From: Phaeotremella fagi
Lineage: Eukaryota; Basidiomycota; Tremellomycetes; Tremellales; Phaeotremellaceae
Direction: 5' to 3'
Assembly (NCBI GenBank): GCA_001599715.1
Contig: BCHU01000001.1
Coordinates: forward strand, 1,349,634 to 1,413,633
Length of the DNA stretch: 64,000 bases
Numbering within the stretch: position 1 is the stretch's first letter; every line of letters starts with the position of its first letter. Shown piece after piece: positions 47,823 to 59,810 of this stretch. The position numbers and the translations under genes were made by a program. The notes below the pieces were generated by a model. The model was not told the origin of the DNA. It saw only the letters and a program-made list of their open reading frames with translations, and did no database searches.

Positions 47823-48448
47823 GTTTTATGATATCTTTCGAATTCACTTTTTGTCAAGGAAGGTGGAAGATGAAGTATAAAGAGAAACGTTCTCGTTCTG
47901 TGAACATCAGTACATACTGCTTGTGGAGAATTTCGAGAAGAAGGCGAGCTCCACAGCTTTATCCTTTCACGAGCATTTTGCACTGAACAAAGGTTAAGTC
48001 TCCTTTCGATCTCAACTCCAACTTTGTGGCATAATGTACTGTACTATAGATAAGGCGGGATAAGCACATGCAAGCCCTGTGAAAGTCACTCAATCCTTCC
48101 GTAAGAAGACATATACTTCGAGTTGCTGTGCATGTCCATGGGCTTCGAATACAATAATATCAGTGAAGGCCAAATTTCTGAGAAGGACTCTTGGCGCACC
48201 TAAATTGGAGTCCATCCAGGCAATTCTATTCAATGTAAAAACACGATTCAATCTGAGTTCCAATTCAATTAGTCAGTCACAAAGGATCTCGGACTTTTTA
48301 TGGATCTGTGTGTTAACTTGCCTTCATCTCTTTAGACACCGCACTTTTCAGTACTTTCTCTATAGTAAACTCATGTTTTTGTACATAGTTATGAAAGAAT
48401 CTTAAAAGGTTGTCTTTCTTCATCGATTATAACTTCAAATAACCCAAC
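47823..48448. other. Divergent intergenic region, no gene seen
   Basis: This 626-bp region between two divergent starts has short frames (for example 48079-48405 +) without motifs or credible codon use. It is AT-rich close to the 48449 start. No element is named. Confidence 0.45.
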
Positions 48449-49492
48449 ATGAGTGAACCATGGGAAAGCGAAGATCCCGATCTCTACGCAAATTACATGA
48501 AGAAGGGGACAGATGAAGAGGAAGAGGCAGAGGAAGACAACAAACGAGAAGAACAGCAAGTCCTCAGTGAAAGTCCGAAACAGATGTCAGGGGATGAACT
48601 TTCAGCCAGGGAATCAATAGATTTACCTAAATCAAACATTTCAAACTTCTTAACTCGTATTCATAGTCTACCGTTACTTAGTTCAACTGAGGGTGTAACT
48701 CAGGGTAAAATTGGTGAAATGAGTGAAACTCCGAACAAGTTTTTACGAAACGTACGAAGAAGTAAAAGTGAGACTGTAGATTTAGAAAACATCCCCAGTG
48801 TTCGATCACAACATGCTCAAATCGGTAATCAAGACACACCGCTGTTAAAATTATGTCCTAAATCTGATGATCGGTATGGTTATGATTTGGAATGGGAAAT
48901 TACTGAGAACACGTTTGAAGATAAACAAACATCAATACAAGATCAGCTAGCTCTTCAAATCGAACAGTTCAAATATGGTATCCCAGCTCGTGATCGACCT
49001 TCAGCCAACCCGGAAACAGATCTAGGTGAATGGTCAAGAGCTTTAGCGACTTTCATCAATTCCATCCGCCCTTCAAACACCGAATTTGAAGGTCTCTTCA
49101 TCTCCGTTATCGATAAAATCAAATTAAAAGATAAACCGAAAGACAAAGATTGGTTAGAATTCTATGAAAAGACTTCTGGGTATACTCGAAGTTTTCAAGA
49201 TTATGATGAAATCACGACGGCGACGGCTACTAGTCCGAATACGATCAGCTCTTCTCAAGGTTATATCCCGATAGGTCTCAGAGTCCCAGGTACTATTGCA
49301 AGATCAAAAAGTCCTCTTAGTGCTGAACATCTTTCGGCGGATGTTGAGGATAGACCGGGTAGTGAAGGTACACCTTTTTCACCAATTTGGAGAAACAAAG
49401 AGGAATATGAGATGATGTTGGCGCAACAGCAGTATGCTGAGGGAGGTATTTTCTCACCGACACCTCCTGGAGAAAGCTCAAAGAGGCCATGA
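48449..49492 (+). CDS. Unknown acidic protein (347 aa)
   Basis: A single exon starts MSEPWESEDPDLYANYMKKG and continues with a highly acidic stretch (TDEEEEAEEDNKREEQQ). The protein is mostly disordered, with a possible folded core at residues 130-260: YGYDLEWEITENTFEDKQTS, DQLALQIEQFKYGIPARDRP and EWSRALATFINSIRPSNTEF. The C-terminus is Ser/Pro-rich with SP sites that could be phosphorylated (RSKSPLSAEH, FSPTPPGESS). There is no signal peptide, membrane span or motif I know. The long open frame, the acidic start and the SP-rich end support a real gene. Confidence 0.6.
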   Translation: MSEPWESEDPDLYANYMKKGTDEEEEAEEDNKREEQQVLSESPKQMSGDELSARESIDLPKSNISNFLTRIHSLPLLSSTEGVTQGKIGEMSETPNKFLRNVRRSKSETVDLENIPSVRSQHAQIGNQDTPLLKLCPKSDDRYGYDLEWEITENTFEDKQTSIQDQLALQIEQFKYGIPARDRPSANPETDLGEWSRALATFINSIRPSNTEFEGLFISVIDKIKLKDKPKDKDWLEFYEKTSGYTRSFQDYDEITTATATSPNTISSSQGYIPIGLRVPGTIARSKSPLSAEHLSADVEDRPGSEGTPFSPIWRNKEEYEMMLAQQQYAEGGIFSPTPPGESSKRP

Positions 49493-49763
49493 AGGGCTTT
49501 AGTGGTTGTTTTTATAGACTAGGAGAAATTCGATTGTTCATAGTTAGATGAAGAGTAGTACAAGATGAATGGAAGTTTTTGCCACCCTATCCTTTTGCCA
49601 CTGTACCAATTAGTTTCACGTGGCTGATTTTACCACAAGCTGTGTTTTCGTCAACAATAAGAAGATCTACCATCCATCCATCAAATCAATAAGCATACAT
49701 CGAGATCAGGATCCTAGTACACCGAGAAAGGTATACCAAGGACCAAGAATCTGAGTTAGTAAG

Positions 49764-51662
49764 ATGTCTCAGTGGACCTCACAAAATTATCCAACAACTT
49801 CGGATCAATATCATGATTACCAACCGAATCAATCGCCATACCAAATCATTCAACCCGCCGTCTCCAATGGAGTAGCGGTCTCATTCCCCCAAGCCCATCC
49901 CTATCCTTATCAATCAACGTCAACCTCAAATATCTACTCTTCACCACCACGTCTTCCAATTTCCTCCTCCTCAAATCCATCTAGAGCTTATCCAAATTTT
50001 TATGGTTCAAATGGTCAGAAAACAGGGAGGGATGAGTGGAGAGATTATATGAATGGGCTCGGAACGTCTATGGGGAGTTTGAGTGTGACCGATAGGGCGA
50101 GATCTGCTTCCATCGGAAATCAGAATAAACCATTACCACCTCCTCCAGACTCCTATGGTCAACTGTCTTTCCCTTTCATGAAAGAACCCGAACCACAACA
50201 GTTGTCTTTACCTTTTCCACAGACTCAGAATGGATTCGCTAATATCCCTCCACTGCCTATACCTCCCAGGATCGATGTCACCCCAGATTTTGAGATACCT
50301 GTAACACCATCTAAACCAACTACGAAGCCGAAACCATCGAAACCGTCACCACCTAAATCATTTAGATCATCGTTGAATCCTAAATCCTTCAAACATTCTG
50401 TCTCGGATACGAATCTCCTTCCACCTAGAATTTCAAATCATACTACTCATTCGGCACCTTCACTCCCCCTATCGAAATCTGAAGCAGAAATTATCGATCT
50501 CACAGGTGAAAGTGATACATCCTCTCCACCGAATTCTAATATCACTGTTCGACATCGAAGAGCTCATTCGGAATTTACATCCAGATCATCATCAACTTTG
50601 ATATCTCCATCCCCTAAAAGTAAAGGTTCAACAACTAACAATGAAAATCAAAGATGTTCAGGATTCACTCGAGCCGGTCAACCATGTAAGAGAATCGTTA
50701 AAACCGAAGCTCCTTTTTTATCTTTATACAACGGAGATGAGAATGAGGACACATCGAATTCGAGGGTGATAGGTCGGTTCTGTAAGGATCATGCTGGTAT
50801 GGTTTGTCAGGCTAGTGGATTTTATTGGAGGAGGAAAGGTGGTAAGGAGGGTTTATGGATTGATTTTGATGGTGAGTATGATGTTTACTTTGAAGTGGTT
50901 GTTTCTGATAGCAACAGAATTCATTCCTTCGGATCTTGGTCAACAAACTCAGACTTTGTTACGGATGACGATGGAAAGTCCTTTGACTGCTAAGGTGAGT
51001 CTTGAGAGCAATATACGGGGAGCTGATTTCATTCAACAGGAGACACCGGGTTTCTTGTATGCTTACGAACTTCGAGGTGAGTGATTCGTACAATTTTGGG
51101 TGGAGGTCGATGCTAACTCAAAGAATAGATCTACAAACGCCCACAACCTCATTCTTCAAAGTCGGAAGAACAGATAACGTTGCAAGAAGGATTGGTGAAT
51201 GGACGAACCGTAAGTACTCACCTACTTCTGAAAAACCCAATGCCATCTTACACACAACTAGAATGCCAATCACACACTCCGACTTTACGCGACATCTTCC
51301 CCCTCCCGCTAAGCAGAACACCAACGATCCTTCGCTCCCGACATCCGAACCACACTGCATCATCCTCAACAGCCACCTCCTACCTCCCCGGAGCACTTTC
51401 CAACACCTCGCTGAAGAACGCACTGAAAGCAGTGAAAAGATGGGAAAGACTCGTTCATTTAGAACTCGCCGAACGATCTTTGGTATCCGCAAATGAATCT
51501 TGGACTTTGATTAGGAACGGGAAACCATGTGTTGATTGTGGGATTTTACATCGGGAGATCTTCCCTATTGGGGTTAATGGGAGGAGGGCTTATGAGGATG
51601 TAGTGGTTGAAGTTGTTTGTAGATGGGAGAGATTTATTCGTAAAATCTCAGATGATTTGTAG
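49764..51662 (+). CDS. T5orf172 (DUF1766) domain protein
   Basis: Five exons encode about 563 aa. The first 300 residues are Pro/Ser-rich and disordered. A short Cys motif follows (RCSGFTRAGQPCKRI, with FCKDHAGMVCQ further on), resembling a small zinc-binding element common in these fungal proteins. Splicing joins ETPGFLYAYELRDLQTPTTS to FFKVGRTDNVARRIGEWTNQ and CQSHTPTLRD, the core of the T5orf172 domain, a GIY-YIG-like fold (FKVGRT-N--RR---W). The last exon adds ALKAVKRWERLVHLELAERS, PCVDCGILHREIF and RWERFIRKI, the usual C-terminal part. Family members are expanded in fungi and related to phage and large-virus proteins; a nuclease role is possible but unproven. It ends at TAG 51660-51662. 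Confidence 0.82.
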
Positions 51663-51743
51663 TTTTAAGATTAGTTGTATTTTACCCATATACTATATTT
51701 GTAGCACAATGCATAGTACCACCCTTTGTACAACACGACCAAT

Positions 51744-52786
51744 CTATGAATAACCAATCATTGGCCAATAAGCTTCTGGATCATGTGGAATTTCCCCTCC
51801 AACTTTTGGAACCCATTTATCACCGAGTTTAGGTGGTGTAGGTGGTAAAGCCGATGCGAAAGATGAGTTACCAGTGTTGATACCTGCACTGATGAATGCT
51901 GATCCTACAGGTAACTTCTCTAGGACTGAGGAGAGAGAGGGAACGTTTTCGGTAGTGGTTAGTGAGGTTGATTCGGTTGATGGTGGTTTGGGAGCTTCGA
52001 TGCTGCCTAGTGTTGGACTTGCGAGGAGGAGGGAGGAGAGTTCGGTTTGGGTGATGACTGATGTTTGGGGGTAGGCCCTTCTTGCCTTTAAATTGGGTTA
52101 GTGTGAGAGTTCAATGGAAAGTTGTAAGGTGACTTACGTCTCTTTTCCAGTACTAGTTGAGAACAGCCAATCAGCGTCAGCGTAATTCATTCGCCATAAA
52201 CATCAAGATCACTCCAGAACGAGTCTAGGATTTATTTCTGGAATCCTTTCCTCCGTTGATTTACACTTAACGGAAGAGAAACTTCTCACTTACAGGATTG
52301 AAAGCGGGGTCAGAAGCTTGAGTAGCTGGTGTTGCGTATCTCTCTGTTCGGGATCCTGGTGGTGGATAACGATTCAAGTTGGGGATTGGGAGACCAGATG
52401 AGATTTCGGGATTGACTACAAGGTGAATCAGTATTTATGTATCATGACATTTTGAGTTGGATGATTTGACTGCATGTCATATCAAGAATGAGAATTGAAG
52501 ATACTCACCAACTACGGCGTCACCTGTTGACATCATTTGCGAAATCCTGGTTAGCGCGCATTTCCTTTCAAAATCTTGTTTGCGACGTACGGAATTTCTT
52601 CCAGAATCCCTAGAGATTTTAGAGATCAGTATACAAATACAGTAATCGGAGGTAGCATCCATTCGAACTCAAACTCACTGTTGGATGAGCGTGATATAGA
52701 GTATGATCTGCTGACATTGGTTTTGGTTTTGTCGCTGCTGCTGAAGCAGTTTCTGCTGCGTTTCTTATCACTGTTGTAACTCTCAT
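51744..52786 (-). CDS. Complex I 21 kDa accessory subunit (fungal)
   Basis: Six exons encode about 206 aa. The start MRVTTVIRNAAETASAAATK resembles a mitochondrial presequence. Splicing then gives LYHAHPTGFWKKFR joined to GDAVVVNPEISSGLPIPNLN, RYPPPGSRTERYATPATQAS, DPAFNPYWKRDARRAYPQTS and VITQTELSSLLA. The FWKKFR, VNPEISSGLP, PPPGS-PE+Y and YWKRD-RR-YPQ blocks are those of the fungal NADH:ubiquinone oxidoreductase 21 kDa subunit, a peripheral matrix-facing accessory subunit found only in fungi. The very small exon encoding PYWKRD needs the acceptor just after CTCAACTAG. The end is a conserved aromatic tail (EAYWPMIGYS). It is divergent from the FAB1-like gene with 407 bp between starts. Confidence 0.85.
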
Positions 52787-53193
52787 TCTGGGGGTTGATA
52801 GGTGATACTATATCAGTGATAGATAGTGATAGTGGACAGTAGATATAAACCATAGACAAAAGATACAGTATGCTAGGGAGTAACAGGAGAACGGTGTTTT
52901 AACGGGAATATACTAAGTGGCATATTCGGCTATGTGTATACCGAGTAGTGTGACTACCTTCGAAGTGTGTCTGAGTGCATGAGTGAGTGAGTGCACTTGC
53001 TGGCTACAGCTACAACTGACAACAACAACATCTACGATATTCGAATGAACATGTCTATACCTACATCTATATCTTCTTAATGACCTCAATCAACCACCGA
53101 ATCATCTCCTAGCTTCAAGCTATAATCTTGTAACCACCAACTAGAACTTCTCTTAATGAAATCACGACCCATTCACGTAAACGATAACCAATA
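52787..53193. promoter_or_regulatory. Shared divergent promoter, complex I/FAB1-like
   Basis: A 407-bp gap separates two divergent starts, with GAGTGAGTGAGTG repeats near 52978-52993. No known element is identified. Confidence 0.4.
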
Positions 53194-56100
53194 ATGTCAG
53201 ACTCCTCTCCACCTCCAATACCATCCCCATCAAAACCTCCCACTAGACTCCCAAGAAGGATCTCTCCACCTCTACCACCAAGGAAGAATGTGCTAGGTCT
53301 ACCTCCCACCTATCTAGCTCATTTACGGGGCTTACTGCATCAATGGCTCTCCCAACAGGAAGCTACGTGTGACGGTTTACCCCTGGATTTCTCACACGGT
53401 CAGAGTCCAGAGCGTGAGAATAAATTATGGGATGAACACAGATTGAACGAATTGGAAAATGCAATCTGGAAAGGTCTTATTTTACCTCAAGAAAAGGATC
53501 TACATGAAGATAATCCTATCAATAAAGACGTGATTCAGTCAAAAGGTCTATTAGAACTCGATTGGAATAGACATGCTATCGGTTCTTCAAGACGACGAAA
53601 ATTGTTCAAAGAGGAACAACAGCAGATCTATGCTTCCAAAGAAATACCGTCAAGAGATACCAGCAAATCCAACATCAAATCTAACATCAACGAATCTGAA
53701 AAACCGACAAGTAAGCCTCGTCTAGCGCCACCTCTTCTACCACCATTCTCCACTTCGCCTTCTGGTGCTTCGACACCTATAGGTAAAGGTACGCGATCGC
53801 CTTCATTGGCTTCTTCGTATAGAATGGAAGTTTCTGAAGAAGGAACAACAGGTGGTGGGAAACTCGGTGGACCTCTGCTTGGTCCGGTGGAAGATGTGAA
53901 TGGTACCTTGGAAGACTGGTGTGGAGTAGTACAGAGTTTAAGTGGGTTTCAGCTGTATAAAAATCTGCGGAGAGATGAATGGGAGGTCGTTGACGGTAAG
54001 TTGTATTGGAAACTATTGTCTACTATTCGACTTGAAGAATATTGACGTAAGCTAGACGATCTACCTTCTCATACTGGTGACGACACTCCGCAATTTCCTG
54101 GAACATATCCACAAAGTCAACATTTCGATCATCATCTCCGACAACCACCGAGTTTGAATCGATCATCTACCAAAGCTCACTTTCAAGCGAATCCTGCTAT
54201 CACCTCCACTGCCGAAAATATATCCAATGACTCGGCTGAAAACGAAATTCTAAAACCTATTTTTACACTTCATTTCCCTCCCTCTTTCCCGGAGATACAT
54301 CATGGACACACATCAACAGGAAGTTCATCAACCATTAGACTGCGTCGGAATTCATCTACAATCACACATGAATCGGATCACGGAAATAAAGGAAGCGGAG
54401 GGATAGGTTGGTGGGGTACGAGAAGAGGAAGTGAGAATACAATGAAAAGTACAGACGACGACGAGATGCAGGAGAAGATACAGATTGAATTCTTGGAAAA
54501 CATCTTTGCGTTACCTTCGTCGAATGTATCCACGAGGCGGAAACGTAGTATCTCAAGGAATCGGAGATCAAAATCTGTTTCTCGTAACGTTTCTGGTCAG
54601 ACTACCAGTACGACCAACACCGATGGGACGACCAGTACATCAAATTCACCAGATGGGAAATCAGCTTCTGAAGCAGGGGATGAGATGGATGGTAAGGAGG
54701 AGGAGACTTCTTCAGTATGGTCGGGAACTCAGAAGGCTAGATCTGGGTTTCGTGGTAATCAACCATTAACATTGGTGTTGAGTGGTCGGGAGTCTGACAT
54801 TCCAGGGGCGAGACTGGCTCAAAGTGACTCGGAGGGACTTGCACCGGTGCAGATCAACGGGGTTGCAGAGTCTGTTACGGAAAGTGAGAAGGAGAAGGAG
54901 GACGTGAAAGTTGAGATTCCAAACCTGGTAATTGATGAAGTTCCTGCTTCAACGTCTGTCAAGGTTGTTGGTGGAACTGTCGTGGTCAAAGGAATCAATA
55001 AAACTGCTGAAAGAGAAGCTTTGGAAAAGGTATTCAAAGTACTGGTATGTATATCCATCTCTCTGTTTCAACTTCCAACTGATCTTCCTCTAGTTGTACA
55101 CGATTCAAGCAATGTATTTAGAACTGGATTTATTAGATGGCTTCCGAATCCCAAGAGAACCTGATCCGATCCCCGTCCCGCCCAAAACCCCTTTCAACCA
55201 TCACTTGGAAGAAATAGCGTCACCGCCGACACCCGACTCAAGGCGATCTATCGATTCAGGACTACTCTCTCGGTCGTCTTCAAAGAAGAAGAAACATGGT
55301 GGTCTGTTCCAAAGAATTGGTAAAGAATCAAGAGGTGTATGGGATGGTTTACTTGGGAAATCGAAACGATCAAATCGTTCTAGTCGGTCTCAATCTTTTT
55401 CTACTGCTGAGATAATGAACGATACCTTGGTTTCGACTTCTGACACCACTTTACCGAATACACCGTTAGATTCAGTCTTTCTTACGGGATCAACCGTTGA
55501 AGGGGCTTCCTCAGAGACGTCGACGTTATTCCCAGTTACCAACGATACTATGGCTAGAACTCCTCTAGTTCCACAAACTGTGGAGAAACATCTTCAGATA
55601 CTCGATAAACTGGAGAAAATGTTACCGTCAATTACACCAGGGTTAACTCTTCCTATGCCACCACTGCTGGAAAAGATCCGTGAAGATGACCGCGGAAAGA
55701 AGGAGAAACTTCAAAATGACAACAACATCGATGGGTTGCCTACCGGTCCTCTCTTGGATATGAAGAAAGGTCGAACAACTGGTTATAGACTTGCCAGTGA
55801 TGTTAAGATAGGTTTGGCGTCTTTACCGAACGGCTTGGAACAATTCGAAGGTTGGTTCAGATTACAGAAAATCGATACTCTGGCTTTGATCGGTGTTCGT
55901 GGTCAACCACCCAGTTTAGATTCCATGTTACCACCAACTTCATCTGATGATCCTGAAAAAAATGAGGTTCTCAATGAAAAGTCTAAAGTCGATGATGATG
56001 AGAATGATAATAGCAACGATGAAAAATCGAATTCCCTTTCATCTGAAACTACAATCTGTCAACTACCGAAACAAGAAACCATGATTTTCTGGGATTCGAA

Positions 56101-59100
56101 ATCTGATAAAGGGATATTTGAATTCATGGAATTCTTATCTAAAGCTTATGGATTACCTGTAGATCTTGATGAAGAGTTGGATGGTGAGATGATCGATATA
56201 GGTAATGGAAGTTGTGGTAAACCTGGATGTGTGGTTCCGTTGAAAGATCATGAGAGATGGTGGTTCCATTCTGGACATAAGATCACTATGAAAGTTGAAG
56301 ATCGGAAATTGGGTTTAGGGTCTGGTGTGGTGGTTTGGACGGAATGTTTGGAATGTCAGAAGGAAAGTGAAGCTAGACGTTTGAGTTCTGTTGCTGAGTA
56401 AGTGGTCCCCCTCGAAGGTTTTATTTAGGTTAACGTAATTCCAGACTTTACTCATGGGGTAAATTTCTTGAACTGTATGTTGATCATTTTTAACACGACA
56501 TCCAATATCTGACCATTTCCATTCCAAAGCTTGATTTTCACTCAAACACTTCGTCAACCGGATCTATGTAGTCACGATCCCAAACAAACAACCTATCATT
56601 TACAAAAAGATTCACTCCATCTCAATCTCCAAACAGAAGCTATAACGATCCTCGACACTAGATTACCAAAACTTCAATTCGGACCTAACGTGAATAAAAG
56701 GAAATCTGGAAAGGGAGCCGCTGAAGCTGCTTTGGAAAGTTTGTCTAGGAAACAGTATTCGACGCAGGATTCTGATGGGGATGGTTCTGGACCTGTTTCT
56801 CAGATTCGAGAGGAAATTGAAGCTTTTTATGTTAGTCTTGAAAATAGGATCGCTGTTTTGGTGAGTATGATATCTGGATATCGTGAAGTAATCTAACTTG
56901 ACGTGATAGAAACGACAGATTTTACCAAGACTCCCAATGCCTTCTGAAATCGAGGTTGAGCCCGCAACCGATGCGGTGGTCGACAAGGAAGCTGAGACTG
57001 CTGACGCGCAGGAGAACGATACCTTAGAATCCCTGCATACGCTGTCCGCTGAATTCAGGCAAGCCGAGTCGAGCCTTTATGATATCCTCGCCGCAACGCC
57101 TTTGGGACAGTTGAACGATGTAAGACGACAGTTGTCGAATCAAATCAAATCTTCAGCGGCAAGATTGATATCTTGGCAGAAGAAACACGGGGTTGAGGAG
57201 AGTTTCGATAAACATCCCTTAAGTTTACCTGAATATGTTACGGATAATAAAGTTCATCCATTACCTGGAAGTTCAGTTTTGGTGCGGGAAGATGAACCCA
57301 GTTCTTTGATTGCTTATACTTTATCGTGAGTGCTTCCTCTTCATCGAAAGAAGACACGCTGTACTAATCAAAATGGATCCTTAGTTCTTTGGCCTATTTC
57401 CAAGAACTTACCAGTTCATCTAAAAGCACTTCGAACGATGAAACTCCTATTGGTTATCGAGTTACAGAAACTACGTCGTCCACTGGATCAGATGAAGAAA
57501 TTACAGAAACTTGGACGATGAAAATTCAACGTAAAGATACACCTCGTGATCTAGATCTATTCAGTTTACGAAGTGCAGTAACCAAGAAAAAATCTGATGG
57601 TTCAATGTCGCTCGCACCTACAAAACTAGCTATGACAATGACACCAACACCTAACGCACCTTCACTTGAACTTTCACTTGAACAGGTGGAAGGTAAATCC
57701 CAAACTAGCGATATGCTTGGTGATTTCGTCAAGAACATTAGTAAAGCTACAGCTCAAGATCCTATCCTGACGTATAATCGACAATCCGCCACTTCGACAG
57801 TTTCAGAATCAGAAAGTGGAATGGCTTCCTCTACACCTAAACCTATATCTCCTAAACGGATTGGATTGGGTCGTAGACCCTTTGTGATGGATAATGAAGG
57901 TCCACCTTCTGCTTTCAAGGTTAGAAGCGTTTCTTCAACTTTACCTAGTACACCTAAAACACCTGGATCGTCTTCCATCATCATGACGGCTACAGCTTCA
58001 TCTGCTACACCAACGAATAACAAAGATGGCTGGGGATCTGTTACTTCGACAATTGGAAATTCATTCAATAACATGTTGAAGTTGGGTTCGGATATTGGTT
58101 CGTTCAGATTACGTTCCGGTGAAAGACCCCTATCATCCTTAATTGGTCCTTTATCGATGATGTCTTCGTTAGATAATTCTTTGGCGTCATTCGACGATCG
58201 ACCACATATCCAATTCAACTATAGTATCGGTGAAAGAATCAAATTGAGTTGTATGGTTTATTACGCCACTGCTTTCGATGGTTTACGTCGAAGATGCGCG
58301 ATTGATAAAACCATGATTAGCAGTTTGGCGAGGACTAGTACGTTCAGTGCAACGGGTGGGAAATCAAAGGCTAGTTTCTTCATGTCAAGTGATAAACGTT
58401 ATATTGTCAAGGAATTGGTCAATAAATGGAATGTTAGCGATACGTAAGTCATATCGTCAAATAAGGTTGGGAAGCGTTATTGACATAGCCTGATGATTTT
58501 TTAGTCATGCTTTACTGGAAATTGCCCCTGCTTATTTCTCATATCTCGCTGGAACTTATGACAAAGATAAAGCTATTTCTTCTTTAGCTAAAATCGTTGG
58601 ATTCTATACCAGTACGTTCAGTTATGTTTAAATCGTCTTTGGGACCGAAATTAACTGTTGTATCCTAGTTCGTACACATGACCTACAGACTTCAACCAAA
58701 AAACAGTTAAATCTTCTGGTGATGGAGAATTTGTTTTATAAGCATGACATCACCAAGACTTATGATTTGAAAGGAATGGGTCAGTTGGTTTCCGATCCCT
58801 TGAGGAATAAACTGATTTTGTCGTTGTTAGAGGGTCGAAAAGTCGTCAAACCAACTGGATCAACTGGTGCCAGTTCAACCCTATTCGATGGAGATTGGTT
58901 AGAAGGTCAACAAAGATCACCGATATTGTTACAACCCCGTAAGTTGTGGTTTCGAAGTCACCAGATGAAAGATACATATGTCTGACCGAGTGACCAGACG
59001 CCAAATTCGTTCTACAAAGAGCCATCTCGCTAGATACGAAATTCCTGTCATCCCAATCGATCATGGATTACTCTTTACTTATTGGATTAGACGATTCCAA

Positions 59101-59462
59101 GAAGGAACTGGTCGTTGGTCTAGTCGACGCTATTGGTTCTTATAGTTTGATCAAATCTATTGAGAGTCGTGGGAAATTGGCTTTGAATCGTGGTGGAGAT
59201 GTTACTATTGTATGTCAGCTTTGTGGCCGATGAGAAACTGTCAAGCTGACCTTGGGTTAGATCCCACCTGATCAGTATAGGGAGAGATTCGAAACAGCTT
59301 TAAAACAATATTTCATTGTGAGTACTCTTTTTTCATTTTTATGACATGGCATTCCAGATACTAAAACTTCCATCTTAGGCTTGTCCAGATAAATGGTCCA
59401 GAGTCGAACGTAAAAACGGTACTCCAGCTTTAACATCTAACACCTTACCTTCAATCATCTAA
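53194..59462 (+). CDS. Fab1-like PI3P 5-kinase without visible FYVE/chaperonin domains
   Basis: About eleven exons encode roughly 1,900 aa. The N-terminal 700 residues are Pro/Ser-rich and disordered with scattered folded pieces. Around base 56200 a Fab1-type Cys-rich region appears: CGKPGCVVPLKDHERWWFHS, VWTECLECQ, then LYSWGKFLELLIF across two introns. Later exons give VREDEPSSLIAYTLS, then a C-terminal PIP-kinase domain: YYATAFDGLRRRC, YIVKELVNKWNVSDTHALLE with the ATP-binding Lys, YFSYLAGTYDKD, YDLKGMGQLVSDPLRN, the catalytic SQSIMDYSLLIGLDDSKKEL and VVGLVDAIGSYSLIK. The gene ends at TAA 59460-59462. Fab1 makes PI(3,5)P2 on vacuoles and endosomes. No FYVE zinc finger (Cys pairs with R+HHCR) and no clear Cpn60/TCP1 domain is visible, so this may be a shortened paralog or a lineage variant of the CCR-PIPK type. 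Confidence 0.82.
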
Positions 59463-59810
59463 ACCACCTCAACTCTCATCTCCAACCTTCCTCGATAATT
59501 TTCTACTTGACTTACGGTTACGGCAACAATACGATTTTTAACTTACGTTTTCCATTTTAATGACTTTTTTCATTTGTATTTTGATACCTTACGTACAATA
59601 TTGTATTTTTTAGATTCAACTCATACACGAACAAACTTTGACGTTTAGAAACTATCACTCCAACACCATCATCTTGATCTTTTTGCACCATTTTTGCATA
59701 TTACGTTTACGTTTTTTTTTTGTACAATCTACAAGACATTAGGAATAACTCAGTGGGGATTGCAGAATCTTTTGTACGGACATGAATGAACTTGGAACTC
59801 TATTACGCCG
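59463..59810. other. Convergent 3' region, no gene seen
   Basis: The 348 bp between convergent stops are T-rich, with a poly-T run near 59712-59722. They contain the two 3' UTRs and nothing else recognised. Confidence 0.55.

Noticed and set aside
53194..57329. Several separate genes in the 53-57 kb region
   Set aside because: Splice joins keep one frame from 53194 into the PIPK domain, so one gene is preferred.
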